Shown here piece by piece: positions 9,084 to 17,812 of a DNA stretch of 64,000 bases (its first letter is position 1; every line of letters starts with the position of its first letter). The notes beneath the pieces are model-generated. The model had not been told where the DNA came from and did not search any database. It saw nothing but the letters and a program-made list of their open reading frames with translations. The stretch is from Candidatus Rokuibacteriota bacterium (GTDB lineage Bacteria; Methylomirabilota; Methylomirabilia; Rokubacteriales; CSP1-6), in the NCBI GenBank assembly GCA_003220435.1, contig QHSL01000072.1:1-64000 (forward strand). Direction: 5' to 3'. Position numbers and translations under genes: made by a program.

Positions 9084-10094
9084 GTGAACGATCAGAAGGG
9101 GCGGCTCGGTATCGTCCTGGCGCCCTTCGCCGCGCTCCCCGCGGCTGAGTTCGTGGCCGTCGCGCGCGAGACGGAGGCGCGCGGCTATCACATGGCGTGG
9201 ACCGGCGAGGCCTCGGGCTACGACGCGATCAGCCTCATGACCACGATCGCCGTCCACACCGAGCGGCTCCAGGTGGGCTCGGCGGTCCTGCCGGTCCAGA
9301 CGCGAACGCCGGTCGTCCTCGGCCAGACGGCGGCGACGCTCAACCACCTGGCGCCCGGCCGCGTCACGCTCGGCATCGGGCTCTCGAGCCGCGTCATCGT
9401 CGGGGACTGGCACGGGCTCGCCTTCGCGCCGGCGATCCAGCAGATCCGCGAAGCAGTGCAGGTCATCCGCATGGTCGCCTCCGGCGAGCGCGTCACCTTC
9501 GAGGGCAAGTTCTACCGGGTGAAGAACTTCCGGCTGACGGCGCCGCCGCCGGCCAGACCCGTGCGCGTCGCGCTGGCCGCGCTCGGCCCCGAGATGCTGG
9601 AGCTCGCCGGAGAGATCGCGGACGGCGTGGTCCTGAACTGGATCCCGCCGGAGACCGTCCCGGTCTCGATCCGGCACCTGGAAGTCGGCGCGCGCAAGGC
9701 GGGACGCACGCTCGCCGACTTCGAGATCGCGTCGTTCATCCGCACGTGCGTCACCGACGACGTGCCCGGGGCGCGCGAGGCGCTGGCGCGCGACATCACG
9801 GGCTACGCGACCGTGGACGCCTACGCGAGCTTCTTCCGGGTCGCCGGCTTCGCCGACGAGGTCGATGCGGTCAACGCCGCATGGCGGAGGGGCGACCGCG
9901 CCGGCGCGGTCAAGCAGGTGTCGCCACGGTTCCTCGACGGCCTCGGCGTCGTGGGGCCGGCGCCCTTCTGCCGCGAGCGCGTCGCCGAGTTCGCGCGCGC
10001 CGGGCTCACGCAGCCGGTGATTGTGCCGTTCGCTCACGGCGCCGGCGCCGAGGCGCGCGAGGCGCCGCTCCGCACCCTGCGCGCCTTCCCGTGA
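9084..10094 (+). CDS. LLM-class flavin-dependent oxidoreductase
   Basis: 336 aa from GTG 9084, chosen because AAGGGA lies 8 nt upstream (a GTG at 9078 would leave only 2 nt). TIM-barrel luciferase-like protein: GRLGIVLAPF strand, GYHMAWTGEA, GSAVLPVQTRTPVVLGQTAATLNHLAPGR, and the region from about residue 120 with the usual FEGKFYRV segment. Such enzymes use FMN or F420 for hydride transfer or oxygenation. The substrate is not inferable. Its stop overlaps the kdsB start (GTGA), so the two are translationally coupled. Confidence 0.85.
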   Translation: MNDQKGRLGIVLAPFAALPAAEFVAVARETEARGYHMAWTGEASGYDAISLMTTIAVHTERLQVGSAVLPVQTRTPVVLGQTAATLNHLAPGRVTLGIGLSSRVIVGDWHGLAFAPAIQQIREAVQVIRMVASGERVTFEGKFYRVKNFRLTAPPPARPVRVALAALGPEMLELAGEIADGVVLNWIPPETVPVSIRHLEVGARKAGRTLADFEIASFIRTCVTDDVPGAREALARDITGYATVDAYASFFRVAGFADEVDAVNAAWRRGDRAGAVKQVSPRFLDGLGVVGPAPFCRERVAEFARAGLTQPVIVPFAHGAGAEAREAPLRTLRAFP

Positions 10095-10885
10095 CCGACG
10101 GATCCCCCCTCCGTGTCCTGGGAGTCATCCCCGCGCGTCTTCAGTCCACGCGGCTCCCGCGCAAGGTCCTACGCGAGATCGTCGGGAAGCCGCTGCTCGT
10201 CCACGTGTGGGAGGCGGCGCGCCGGGCGCCCGACCTCGACGACCTGCTGGTGGCCACCGATTCGCAAGAGGTCGTGAACGCCTGCACCAGCCACGGCATT
10301 CCCACGGTCATGACCTCGTCCGATCATCCGTCGGGAACGGACCGGATCTGGGAGGTCGCGCAGACGCGTGCCGCCGACGTCTACGTGAACATCCAGGGCG
10401 ACGAGCCGCTGACCATGCCCTCACACATCCGGCTGCTCGTCACGCCGTTTCGCGAGCGCCCGGACACCCAGGTGTCGACGCTGAAGATCCGCCTCCTGCC
10501 CGGCGAGGTCGACAACCCGAACGTGAACAAGGTCGTCTGCAGCGTCGACGGACGCGCGCTATACTTCTCCAAGTATCCCGTCCCGTATGACCGGGACGGG
10601 ATCGGCGTCGTCCGCTGGAAGCATCCGGGCTTCTACGCCTATCGCAAGGCGGCGCTCGACGCCTTTCATCACCTGCCGCCGTCGCCACTCGAGCTCACCG
10701 AGAAGCTCGAGCAGCTCAGATTCCTCGAGAACGGTATCGCGATCGTCGTGATGGAGACGACCGAGCCCACGATTGGCGTGGACACTGAAGCCGACCTGCG
10801 GGCCGTCGAGAATCTTCTGAGCGCTCGCGGGGCCGCGAAGGGCGGCCGCGCTACAGCCGATCGCGGTCCTCGCGATCAGCGGTAG
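10091..10885 (+). CDS. kdsB: 3-deoxy-manno-octulosonate cytidylyltransferase (CMP-KDO synthetase)
   Basis: 264 aa from a GTG overlapping the previous stop. It activates KDO with CTP for lipid A-core assembly in the cytoplasm. Signature motifs are IPARLQSTRLPRKVL (CTP loop), VATDSQEV, SSDHPSGTDRIWEVA, VNIQGDEPL and the C-terminal GVDTEADL. Its presence indicates an outer membrane with LPS, important because the same window encodes a proteasome. The last 10 nt overlap the convergent radical SAM gene. Confidence 0.93.
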   Translation: MTDGSPLRVLGVIPARLQSTRLPRKVLREIVGKPLLVHVWEAARRAPDLDDLLVATDSQEVVNACTSHGIPTVMTSSDHPSGTDRIWEVAQTRAADVYVNIQGDEPLTMPSHIRLLVTPFRERPDTQVSTLKIRLLPGEVDNPNVNKVVCSVDGRALYFSKYPVPYDRDGIGVVRWKHPGFYAYRKAALDAFHHLPPSPLELTEKLEQLRFLENGIAIVVMETTEPTIGVDTEADLRAVENLLSARGAAKGGRATADRGPRDQR

Positions 10886-12084
10886 GCGCACGGCGGCACC
10901 GGCGTCCGGAAGGGCGCTTGAGTCAGATGCTGGCCGTGGGGGAAGAGCCGTAGCTGCCTCGGCGCAGGCGCGCTCGCGAGCCGCCGGCCGCGAAGCGACA
11001 GGAACCAGCCCGCCCGCGTGACGTCCACGCCGGCCGCTCGCAGATCTCCCGATCCGCGGATCACGGTGCGACGCCGCTCGGCAACGATCGTCCGGGCGGC
11101 CATTGGGCCGATCCCCGGCACGCGCACCAGCGCCTCGTACGGCGCGCGAGAGACCTCGAGGGGAAAGCGCTCCGGGTGGGCGAGCGCCCACGCGGTCTTC
11201 GGGTCGTCGTCGAGCGGCAGGTTGCCGTCGGCGCTGAAGACGAGCTCGTCGTAGCCGAAGCCGAACTGTCGGAGCAGGTGCTCGGCCTGATAGAGACGGA
11301 ACTCTCGCATCGCCGGCGTGGGGCGCCGCTCCGCGAACGGCGTCCCCACCACGGGCTGAAACGCGCTGAAGTGAGCGTGATGGAGGAGCCGCTCCCCTTC
11401 GAGTCGGGCAACGAGACCGAGGATCTCACGGTCTTTTTCGCCCGCGGCGCCGACCACGAACTGCGTGGTCGTGCCGACCGACGTGACGGCGGCCGGGTCA
11501 CCGAGCAGCCGGCGCTCTCGCATGAGGCGTCCGGCCCGCTCCAGGTTCGGCAGAAGGTCGCCCAGCAAGTCTTTCTCCCGGGCGAGGGCCCTCACATGGG
11601 TGTCGCCGGGCGCCTCGAGGTTCACCGACACGCGATTGGCCAGGCGAACGGCCGCGTCGACTTGGGCCGGTTCGGCGCCTGGCAGCAGCTTCAGATGGAT
11701 ATAACCGCTGAACTCCTCACGCCGGCGTAGCAGCTCGACGGCGGCAAGCATCCGATCCGTCATCTTCGCCGGGCGGCCCGGGACGCCCGATGTCAGGAAG
11801 AGCCCATCGGCGAGACCGCGGCGTCTCGCGTCCATGAACACGCGCGCAACCTCCTCGGGCGCCAAGAAGGTGCGCCTCACTTTTCCTCCGCAGAACGTGG
11901 GGCAGTAGCCACAGGACAGCGAGCAAGCATTCGTTTGCATGACGCGCATGAGACGTGTCGAGCCCTGACCGGGATGGCGTACCTTCGTGATCCCGACCGG
12001 ATCTCCGGGTCGCATGAGCGCGCCGGATGGTCCGTCACGGTCGGCGGTCTCCGAGAGGATCGTGACCCTGGTCCTCAGGTCCAT
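10876..12084 (-). CDS. Radical SAM protein of the putative DNA modification/repair type with helix-hairpin-helix
   Basis: 402 aa. The CSLSCGYC motif (Cys 54, 58, 61) binds the radical-SAM 4Fe-4S cluster. The following FLTSGVP and NLEAPGD segments fit the barrel. The C-terminal part contains a helix-hairpin-helix (ALVRVPGIGPMAARTIV), a DNA-binding element. This combination matches the family annotated as putative DNA modification/repair radical SAM protein. Its usual small partner gene is not adjacent here. Exact chemistry is unknown. Confidence 0.85.
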   Translation of the reverse strand: MDLRTRVTILSETADRDGPSGALMRPGDPVGITKVRHPGQGSTRLMRVMQTNACSLSCGYCPTFCGGKVRRTFLAPEEVARVFMDARRRGLADGLFLTSGVPGRPAKMTDRMLAAVELLRRREEFSGYIHLKLLPGAEPAQVDAAVRLANRVSVNLEAPGDTHVRALAREKDLLGDLLPNLERAGRLMRERRLLGDPAAVTSVGTTTQFVVGAAGEKDREILGLVARLEGERLLHHAHFSAFQPVVGTPFAERRPTPAMREFRLYQAEHLLRQFGFGYDELVFSADGNLPLDDDPKTAWALAHPERFPLEVSRAPYEALVRVPGIGPMAARTIVAERRRTVIRGSGDLRAAGVDVTRAGWFLSLRGRRLASAPAPRQLRLFPHGQHLTQAPFRTPVPPCAYR

Positions 12085-12285
12085 GGGCGACTACTATACA
12101 CGAGATGAGTGGTTCTGGTCACCGGTTTCGGTTCGTTGACGGCTCAAACGAATTCCGCCTGCACCCGAACATCGGAGTCGGTGGCCCTCGAGTGGCCCTC
12201 GAATCAGCGCGGGCGTAGACTCGGAAGCGAGAGCGGACACGGCAGGTTTCGTCGGCAGGTAACAACGCACCAAGGGGGAGACCAC

Positions 12286-12810
12286 ATGATCGCAAGACGC
12301 ACGTCGGTCGGAATCCTTGCCGCTTTGGTTGGGGCTTTCCTCGTCAGCGGTGTCGCCGCTCCCGCGTCGGCTCAGCAGCCGCCGAGCGAGACGAGGCCCA
12401 AGGCCCGGGAGGCGGTGAAGAAGGCGCACATGCAATGGGAGTCTCTGACACCGGAGCAGCAGGAGGCGCTGAAGGCCACCTGGAAAACCGAAGCCGAACA
12501 GACCAAGGCGAAGTGGCAGGCGATGACTCCCGAGCAGCAGCAACAGGCCATCGCCCAGACGAAAACCAAAGCCACGACCGCGGCGAAGCAGTGGGAGTCG
12601 TTGACCCCTGAGCAAAAAGAGGCGATGAAGGCGACCTGGAAGACGGACGCAACTCAAGCCAAGGCAAAGTGGCAGTCGATGACCCCTGAGCAGCGGCAGC
12701 AAGCGATCGCGGAACTGAAGACCAAGGCCCAGACTGCGACGCAGACCAAGGCTCAGACGGCGCCACCGGCCACACCGCAGAGCACGCCACCGGCCACGCC
12801 GAAGCAGTAA
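12286..12810 (+). CDS. Secreted protein with repeated WxSLTPEQ modules
   Basis: 174 aa from ATG 12286 behind GGGGGAG; the upstream extension in the track lacks support. A Sec signal peptide ends at about ASAQQ. The mature part consists of four repeats of about 27 residues alternating WESLTPEQQEALKATWKT and WQAMTPEQQQQAIAQTK types, rich in K, Q and T and predicted helical, then a Thr/Pro/Ala-rich tail (PPATPQSTPPATP). The layout suggests a periplasmic helical linker or metal-stress protein, but no function is known. Confidence 0.75.
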   Translation: MIARRTSVGILAALVGAFLVSGVAAPASAQQPPSETRPKAREAVKKAHMQWESLTPEQQEALKATWKTEAEQTKAKWQAMTPEQQQQAIAQTKTKATTAAKQWESLTPEQKEAMKATWKTDATQAKAKWQSMTPEQRQQAIAELKTKAQTATQTKAQTAPPATPQSTPPATPKQ

Positions 12811-12892
12811 GACGTCGGAGAGCCGCAGACCAGACGCGAGACCGAGGCCGGCCCCGGAGGCGGTGCCGGTTCTCGGTCCCTCGCGTGACGTC

Positions 12893-13933
12893 CTAGCCCG
12901 ACCGCGCGCCCCCGACGTCCCGCAACTCCGCCGCCCTCACCTGTACCGGGATCCGGATCCCCTCGACGCCCAGACGCCGAAGGATGCGCTTGCGCAACTC
13001 GTGCTGCACGGGGAACTGATCGGTGAACGACGCCACCTGGCACGAAAGCGTGAAATCGAGTGAGAAGTCGCCGAAGCCGGGGATCAGCCGCGCCGAGGGC
13101 GAGGGGCTGGCCATCAGCCCCGCCACCTCGCCGACCGCGCCGGTCGCCTCCTCGACCAGGAGGCGCTCGACCAGCTCGACGTCCGAGCCGTAGTCCACGC
13201 TGACGCGGATCAGCAGCGTCAGTCGCGGGTCGGGCATGTCGTAGTTGGTGATGATCGACTCTGCCACGCGCTTGTTCGGAATCGTCACCACCATGTTCTG
13301 AAGCATGCGCACCCGCGTCGAGCGCCATCCGATGTCGACCACATAGCCCTCGACGGTGTCGGCGACCTTCACGTAGTCGCCGACGCGGATCGGCTTGTCG
13401 GCGAGCAGGTGGGCGCCGGCGAAGAAGTTCGACAGCGTGTCCTGCAGCGCCAAAGCCACGGCCAGACCGCCCACCCCCAGCGCGGTGAGGATCGGCGTGA
13501 TCTGGATTCCGAGCGCGGCGAGCAACACCAGGAATCCCACGATGAGAACGACGCCGCGGACCACGGCCTGGCCGAGCCCGGTGATGGGGCCCCCGAGCGC
13601 CTGCCGCTCGCTCGCGCGCTGGATCAGCGTGCTCAAGATGCCGGCGACGGTCAGCGTCACCGACAGGATGATCGCGACTTCGAGGATGAGGCCGAGCTGC
13701 TGGGAGAGGCGCCGGGGCAGCTGCTCGGTCTCGCCGGCGACGTCGATGGAGATCCACAGGCCAAGGACGACGGACCAGAGGATCGAGGGCACCCGCACCG
13801 CCTGGGCCAGCGAGGACCAGCCGTTCGGCGCGCGCGACCACCGGCGGATTCCCGAGAGCAGCAGGGCGCGGACGAGCAGCGCGATCACAGTGGCGGCGGA
13901 GAAGAGAAGGGCCGGCCACACGAGATACCGCAT
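12893..13933 (-). CDS. MscS-family small-conductance mechanosensitive channel
   Basis: 346 aa. Four predicted N-terminal membrane helices, then the pore-lining helix with Gly/Ala packing (LGVGGLAVALALQDTLSNFFAG), followed by the MscS beta domain (IRVGDYVKVADTVEGYVVDIGWRSTRV, PNKRV). It would release solutes under hypo-osmotic shock at the inner membrane. It is divergent from the downstream MFS gene with only 27 nt between the two starts, so the promoters must be compact or overlapping. Confidence 0.9.
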   Translation of the reverse strand: MRYLVWPALLFSAATVIALLVRALLLSGIRRWSRAPNGWSSLAQAVRVPSILWSVVLGLWISIDVAGETEQLPRRLSQQLGLILEVAIILSVTLTVAGILSTLIQRASERQALGGPITGLGQAVVRGVVLIVGFLVLLAALGIQITPILTALGVGGLAVALALQDTLSNFFAGAHLLADKPIRVGDYVKVADTVEGYVVDIGWRSTRVRMLQNMVVTIPNKRVAESIITNYDMPDPRLTLLIRVSVDYGSDVELVERLLVEEATGAVGEVAGLMASPSPSARLIPGFGDFSLDFTLSCQVASFTDQFPVQHELRKRILRRLGVEGIRIPVQVRAAELRDVGGARSG

Positions 13934-13960
13934 GGCGCTACATGCTATCGTAGTTCGCCC

Positions 13961-15190
13961 ATGAGTCAGCGCGGACTCTTCTACGGCTGGGTGATCCTCG
14001 CCGCCGCCGCCACCGTCGTCGCCATCGGCCAGGGCGCGCTGTTCTCGCTCGGCATCTTCCTCAAGCCACTCGAAGAATCGATGCGCTGGAGCCGGAGCGC
14101 GATCTCGGTGATCGCCCTCATCAACTGGATGGCGATGGGCGCGGGCTCCTTCTTCTGGGGCGCCGTGTCCGACCGGCTCGGGAGCCGCGTCGTGACGATC
14201 GCGGGCGGCGCGCTACTGGGCCTGGGCCTGGTGCTGTCGAGCCGGGCAACCGCGCTCTGGCATCTCCACGTGACGTTCGGCCTGGCGGTCGGCTTCGCGG
14301 CGGGCGCGTTCTTGACGCCGCTCTCGGCGACGGCGACGAAGTGGTTCACCACGAACCGCGGGCTCGCTGTAGGCATCGTGTCCGCCGGCGGCGGCGCCGG
14401 GATGCTCCTGATCTCACCCCTCGCCCGCTGGCTCACCTCGGCGTTCGACTGGCGGGTCGCGATGCTCGTGCTGGGCGACCTGGCGTGGCTGGTGACGATT
14501 CCGGTCGCGCTGCTGATCCGGAACGCGCCGGCCGAGATGGGCGCGGTCGCGCTCGGCGGCGCCGCGGCGGCTCATCGCGACTTCTCCACCGTCCAGGTCC
14601 TGCGCGCGCCACAGTTCTGGGCGATCGCGCTCACACACTTCGCGTGCTGCGCCGCGCACGCCGGACCGATCTTCCACATGGTGACCCACGCGATCGACCA
14701 GGGCGTGCCGGCCATGCTCGCCGCGACCGTCCTCGGGGTCTCCGGGCTCTCGTCGATCGCCGGACGGATCGGTTGTGGACTGATCGCCGACCGCTACGGA
14801 GCCAAGCTCACGCTGGTCGTCGGGCTCGCGCTCCAGGCCGTGATGGTCGTCTCGTACCTCTTCACGCGCGACGCGTGGAGTTTCTACGCCGCCGCGGTGG
14901 TGTTCGGGGTCTCGTACGGCGGGGTCATGCCCCTCTATGCCCTCGTCACGCGCGAGTACTTCGGCGAACGAGTGATGGGCTCGGCCTATGGCGCCGTGTT
15001 CCTGGTCTCGACGGTCGGGATGGGGATCGGGGCGTGGGCGGGCGGGTGGATCCACGATGCCATGGGAACCTACGCGTGGCTCTTCATCGGCTCCGCCGCG
15101 ATCGGGGGGATGGCGATGCTCATCGCGCTGACGTTCCGGCCGCCCCGCCTCACGGTGTCGCCGGCGCCGGTTCCCGCGGTGGTCCGCTAG
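13961..15190 (+). CDS. MFS transporter (monocarboxylate/oxalate-formate antiporter-like)
   Basis: 409 aa from ATG 13961; the track ORF extends too far upstream into the mscS gene. Twelve hydrophobic segments. The loop 2-3 signature (GAVSDRLGSRVV) and the equivalent second-half loop (GLIADRYGAKLT) place it in the major facilitator superfamily. The N-terminal GWVILAAAATVVAIGQGALFSLGIFL resembles OFA/MCT-type carriers. Substrate unknown; an organic acid is likely. Confidence 0.85.
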   Translation: MSQRGLFYGWVILAAAATVVAIGQGALFSLGIFLKPLEESMRWSRSAISVIALINWMAMGAGSFFWGAVSDRLGSRVVTIAGGALLGLGLVLSSRATALWHLHVTFGLAVGFAAGAFLTPLSATATKWFTTNRGLAVGIVSAGGGAGMLLISPLARWLTSAFDWRVAMLVLGDLAWLVTIPVALLIRNAPAEMGAVALGGAAAAHRDFSTVQVLRAPQFWAIALTHFACCAAHAGPIFHMVTHAIDQGVPAMLAATVLGVSGLSSIAGRIGCGLIADRYGAKLTLVVGLALQAVMVVSYLFTRDAWSFYAAAVVFGVSYGGVMPLYALVTREYFGERVMGSAYGAVFLVSTVGMGIGAWAGGWIHDAMGTYAWLFIGSAAIGGMAMLIALTFRPPRLTVSPAPVPAVVR

Positions 15191-15219
15191 TCGCATTGGC
15201 GCAATTGCGCCGTGGGCGG

Positions 15220-15247
15220 TTGACACCTCCGAGCCTGGGATGATACT
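15220..15247 (+). promoter_or_regulatory. Likely sigma-70 promoter of the ABC transporter operon
   Basis: TTGACA at 15220-15225 and GATACT at 15242-15247 are separated by 16 nt. The element lies about 67 nt upstream of the binding-protein start, which also has a strong AAGGAGG site at 15301-15307. It is the only good promoter-like match in the gap after the MFS gene. Confidence 0.55.
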
Positions 15248-15313
15248 AGTTCGTCGCTTTTCTCAGAGGTTAGAGCGCGCCCGGTTCGGCAATCCTGATC
15301 AAGGAGGATCCGC

Positions 15314-16648
15314 ATGGACGCTCAGGGGATGAATCGCCGTCATTTCCTCAAGGTCTCCGGGACGGCGGCCGCCGTTCTGACCACCGGGATCGAGGGCATC
15401 GTGGCCGCGCGCCGGGCTCCCGCCTGGGCGCAGGGCACCAAGCTCCACATCGTTCGCTGGGTCGACTTCATTCCCGAGGCCGACGTCGAGCTGAAGCGCC
15501 AGGCGCCGGAAGCGTCGAAGGCGCTGGGGGCCGAGATCACCTTCGAGTTCATCAACGCCAACGACCTGCAACCGCGCATCACGGCCGCGATCCAGTCGGG
15601 GTCCGGCGCCGACATCATCCAGATGCTGTGGAACTGGCCTCAGCTCTACGCCAACTCGCTCGTCGACATCTCCGACGTGGCCGAGCCGATCGGCAAGGCG
15701 CAGGGCGGCTACTACGACGTCTTCAGCTCGACCGCCAAGGTCGGCGGCAAGTGGCTCGCGGTGCCCCACGGCACCGGCGGAAACGCTGTCGCGTATCGGC
15801 GCTCGTGGTTCAACGAGATCGGCGTCAAGGAATTCCCGAAAACCTGGGACGAGTACCGCGAGGTCGGCAAGAAGCTCAAGGCCAAGGGCAAGCCCATCGG
15901 TCAGGCGCTCGGTCACAGCTTCGGCGATCCGCCGACCTTCGCCTACCCGTTCCTGTGGGACTTCGGCGGCGCCGAGGTCGACGCAACCGGAAAGAAAGTC
16001 GCGATCAACTCGAAGGGCACGATCGAGTCCGTGAAGTTCCTGCAGGCGTTCTGGAAGGACGCCTGCGACGAGGGCGGGCTGGCCTGGGACGACACCAACA
16101 ACAACCGCGCCTTCCACGCCGGCGAGATCAGCGCGACGCTCAACGGCGCCTCGATCTACATCGTCGCCAAGCGCCAGAAGGACAAGATCAAGGACGAAAA
16201 GGGCGAGCCGCTCTGGCAGGACATCGAGCACGCGGCGCTGATGCCCAAGGGGCCGGCCGGACAGTTCGCCCTCTACGCGGCCTTCCAGCACGCCGTGATG
16301 AAGTACTCGAAGAACCAGAAGCTCGCCAAGGAGTTCTTGAAGTGGCTGCATCAAGACGCGAACTACGGGAAGTGGTTCGAGGTCAACGAGGGCTACAGCG
16401 TGGGCGCCACCAAGAAGTGGGAGGACCACCCGATGTGGGCCAAGGTGGACAAGCCGCTGCAGGTCTTCCGGCAGGCGGCCCGCCTGACGCGCGCCTTCGG
16501 GCACCCGGGGCCGGCGACGGCCAAGGCCACCGAGGCCTACACCAAGTACATCATCGTCGACATGTACGCCAAGGCCGTGCAGGGCATGAAGGCCGAGGAC
16601 GCGGTGAAATGGGCCGAGGGCGAGCTCAAGAAGATCTACGAAGGCTGA
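15314..16648 (+). CDS. ABC transporter extracellular solute-binding protein, family 1 (Tat exported)
   Basis: 444 aa. The N-terminus carries a twin-arginine signal (NRRHFLKVSG) and a hydrophobic stretch ending near AWAQG, so it is exported folded to the periplasm. The remainder has the MalE/UgpB-like two-lobed pattern (INANDLQPRITAAIQSGSG, GTGGNAVAYRRSWFNEIG). It delivers a sugar-like or polyol ligand to the permeases encoded downstream. Strong ribosome-binding site AAGGAGG. First gene of a six-gene plus-strand ABC cluster. Confidence 0.88.
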   Translation: MDAQGMNRRHFLKVSGTAAAVLTTGIEGIVAARRAPAWAQGTKLHIVRWVDFIPEADVELKRQAPEASKALGAEITFEFINANDLQPRITAAIQSGSGADIIQMLWNWPQLYANSLVDISDVAEPIGKAQGGYYDVFSSTAKVGGKWLAVPHGTGGNAVAYRRSWFNEIGVKEFPKTWDEYREVGKKLKAKGKPIGQALGHSFGDPPTFAYPFLWDFGGAEVDATGKKVAINSKGTIESVKFLQAFWKDACDEGGLAWDDTNNNRAFHAGEISATLNGASIYIVAKRQKDKIKDEKGEPLWQDIEHAALMPKGPAGQFALYAAFQHAVMKYSKNQKLAKEFLKWLHQDANYGKWFEVNEGYSVGATKKWEDHPMWAKVDKPLQVFRQAARLTRAFGHPGPATAKATEAYTKYIIVDMYAKAVQGMKAEDAVKWAEGELKKIYEG

Positions 16649-16664
16649 TCGACAGGTAGATGGC

Positions 16665-17633
16665 TTGAAGAATCCGATCGCCGGAGGCGCGGGGAGCGCC
16701 GCCCGAGTCGAGGTGGCGCTCCCGCACTCCGGCGCCGTGCGGCGACGCGCGTTCGAGCGCCTCCTCGAAAACGAGAGGCTCCTGGCCTTCGCCCTCCTCA
16801 CCCCGACCGTCGTTCTTCTCGGGGCGTTCATCGCCTACCCGTTCGTGATGGGGGTGTGGTTCTCGCTGTCGGACATCAGCGTCGGTCAGCCCGCGCACTT
16901 CGTCGGCCTCAAGAATTTCGTGAAGGCCTGGAACGACTCGATCTTCCGCACGGCGTTTTGGAACACCACCGTCTACACGTTCTGGGCGACGATCTTCAAG
17001 CTGGCGCTCGGCATGTGGCTCGCGATCATCCTCAACCGGCACTTCCGCGGCAAGCGCCTGGTCCGCGCGTCGATGCTGCTCCCGTTCATCATCCCGACCG
17101 TCCTGTCGACCTTCGCGTGGCGCTGGATGTTCGATCCGACCTTCAGCGTCCTCAACTGGACTCTGTACAAGATGGGCGTGATCGTCACCAAGCTCCCATT
17201 CCTGTCCAACGGCGACTGGGCGCTCTGGTGCGCGATCGCGGTCAACACCTGGCGCGGCATGCCGTTCTTCGCGATCACGCTGCTGGCCGGGCTGCAGACG
17301 ATCAACACGGACCTGCACGAGGCGGCGTCGCTCGACGGCGCCAATGGCTGGAAGCGGTTCTGGCACGTGACCTGGCCGCTGCTGAAGCCGGTCACCGTCG
17401 TCGTCGTGGTGTTCTCGATCATCCAGACGTTCTCCGATTTCCAGCTGATCTACGTCCTGACCGGCGGCGGCCCCGCGAACTCCACGCACCTGCTGGCGAC
17501 CTACGCCTACCAGATCGGCGTGGCCACGGGCCTCCTCGGTGAGGGCGCCGCGATCTCCCTCTTCATGCTCCCCGTTCTCTTCCTCGTCGTCTGGGCGCAG
17601 CTCCGCTACCTCCGCAAACTCGAGGGCGCATGA
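16665..17633 (+). CDS. ABC transporter permease, MalF/UgpA type (pair 1)
   Basis: 322 aa from a TTG start; the ATG at 16660 is closed by TGA after one codon. Six transmembrane helices begin near residue 40 (LLAFALLTPTVVLLGAFIAYP). The EAA loop that contacts the ATPase reads HEAASLDGANGWKRF, with the conserved Gly present. It is paired with the MalG-type permease 180 nt downstream, from which it is separated by a tandem-repeat spacer. Confidence 0.88.
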   Translation: MKNPIAGGAGSAARVEVALPHSGAVRRRAFERLLENERLLAFALLTPTVVLLGAFIAYPFVMGVWFSLSDISVGQPAHFVGLKNFVKAWNDSIFRTAFWNTTVYTFWATIFKLALGMWLAIILNRHFRGKRLVRASMLLPFIIPTVLSTFAWRWMFDPTFSVLNWTLYKMGVIVTKLPFLSNGDWALWCAIAVNTWRGMPFFAITLLAGLQTINTDLHEAASLDGANGWKRFWHVTWPLLKPVTVVVVVFSIIQTFSDFQLIYVLTGGGPANSTHLLATYAYQIGVATGLLGEGAAISLFMLPVLFLVVWAQLRYLRKLEGA

Positions 17634-17665
17634 TGGCGAGCACCGAAAGACGAGGGGCATGCGCG

Positions 17666-17750
17666 GCCGAAACGGTTGTCCGCGCGGGCCGAAGGGTCCT
17701 CCGAGCGGGCCGAAGGGTTGTCCGCGGAGGTCGAAGGGTTGTCCGCGGAG
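17666..17750 (+). repeat. Four-copy 21-nt tandem repeat between two permease genes
   Basis: Four head-to-tail units of 21-22 nt; the last two share CGAAGGGTTGTCCGCGGAG. The first two units are degenerate (CGAAACGGTTGTCCGCGCGG and CGAAGGGTCCTCCGAGCGG). Seven-codon periodicity creates small artefactual ORFs with RRVVRG-type repeats. It occupies the 179-nt spacer of an otherwise tightly packed operon. Confidence 0.8.
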
Positions 17751-17812
17751 CGGAGCCACCAGCATCTACAGCAGGCCACCCTCGGTCCGCACCGGCCTGG
17801 AGCCCTCGGTAA

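Noticed and set aside
7773-10037. 754-aa minus-strand ORF opposite the DMT and LLM genes
   Set aside because: Charged low-complexity shadow translation; both genes on the other strand are clear.
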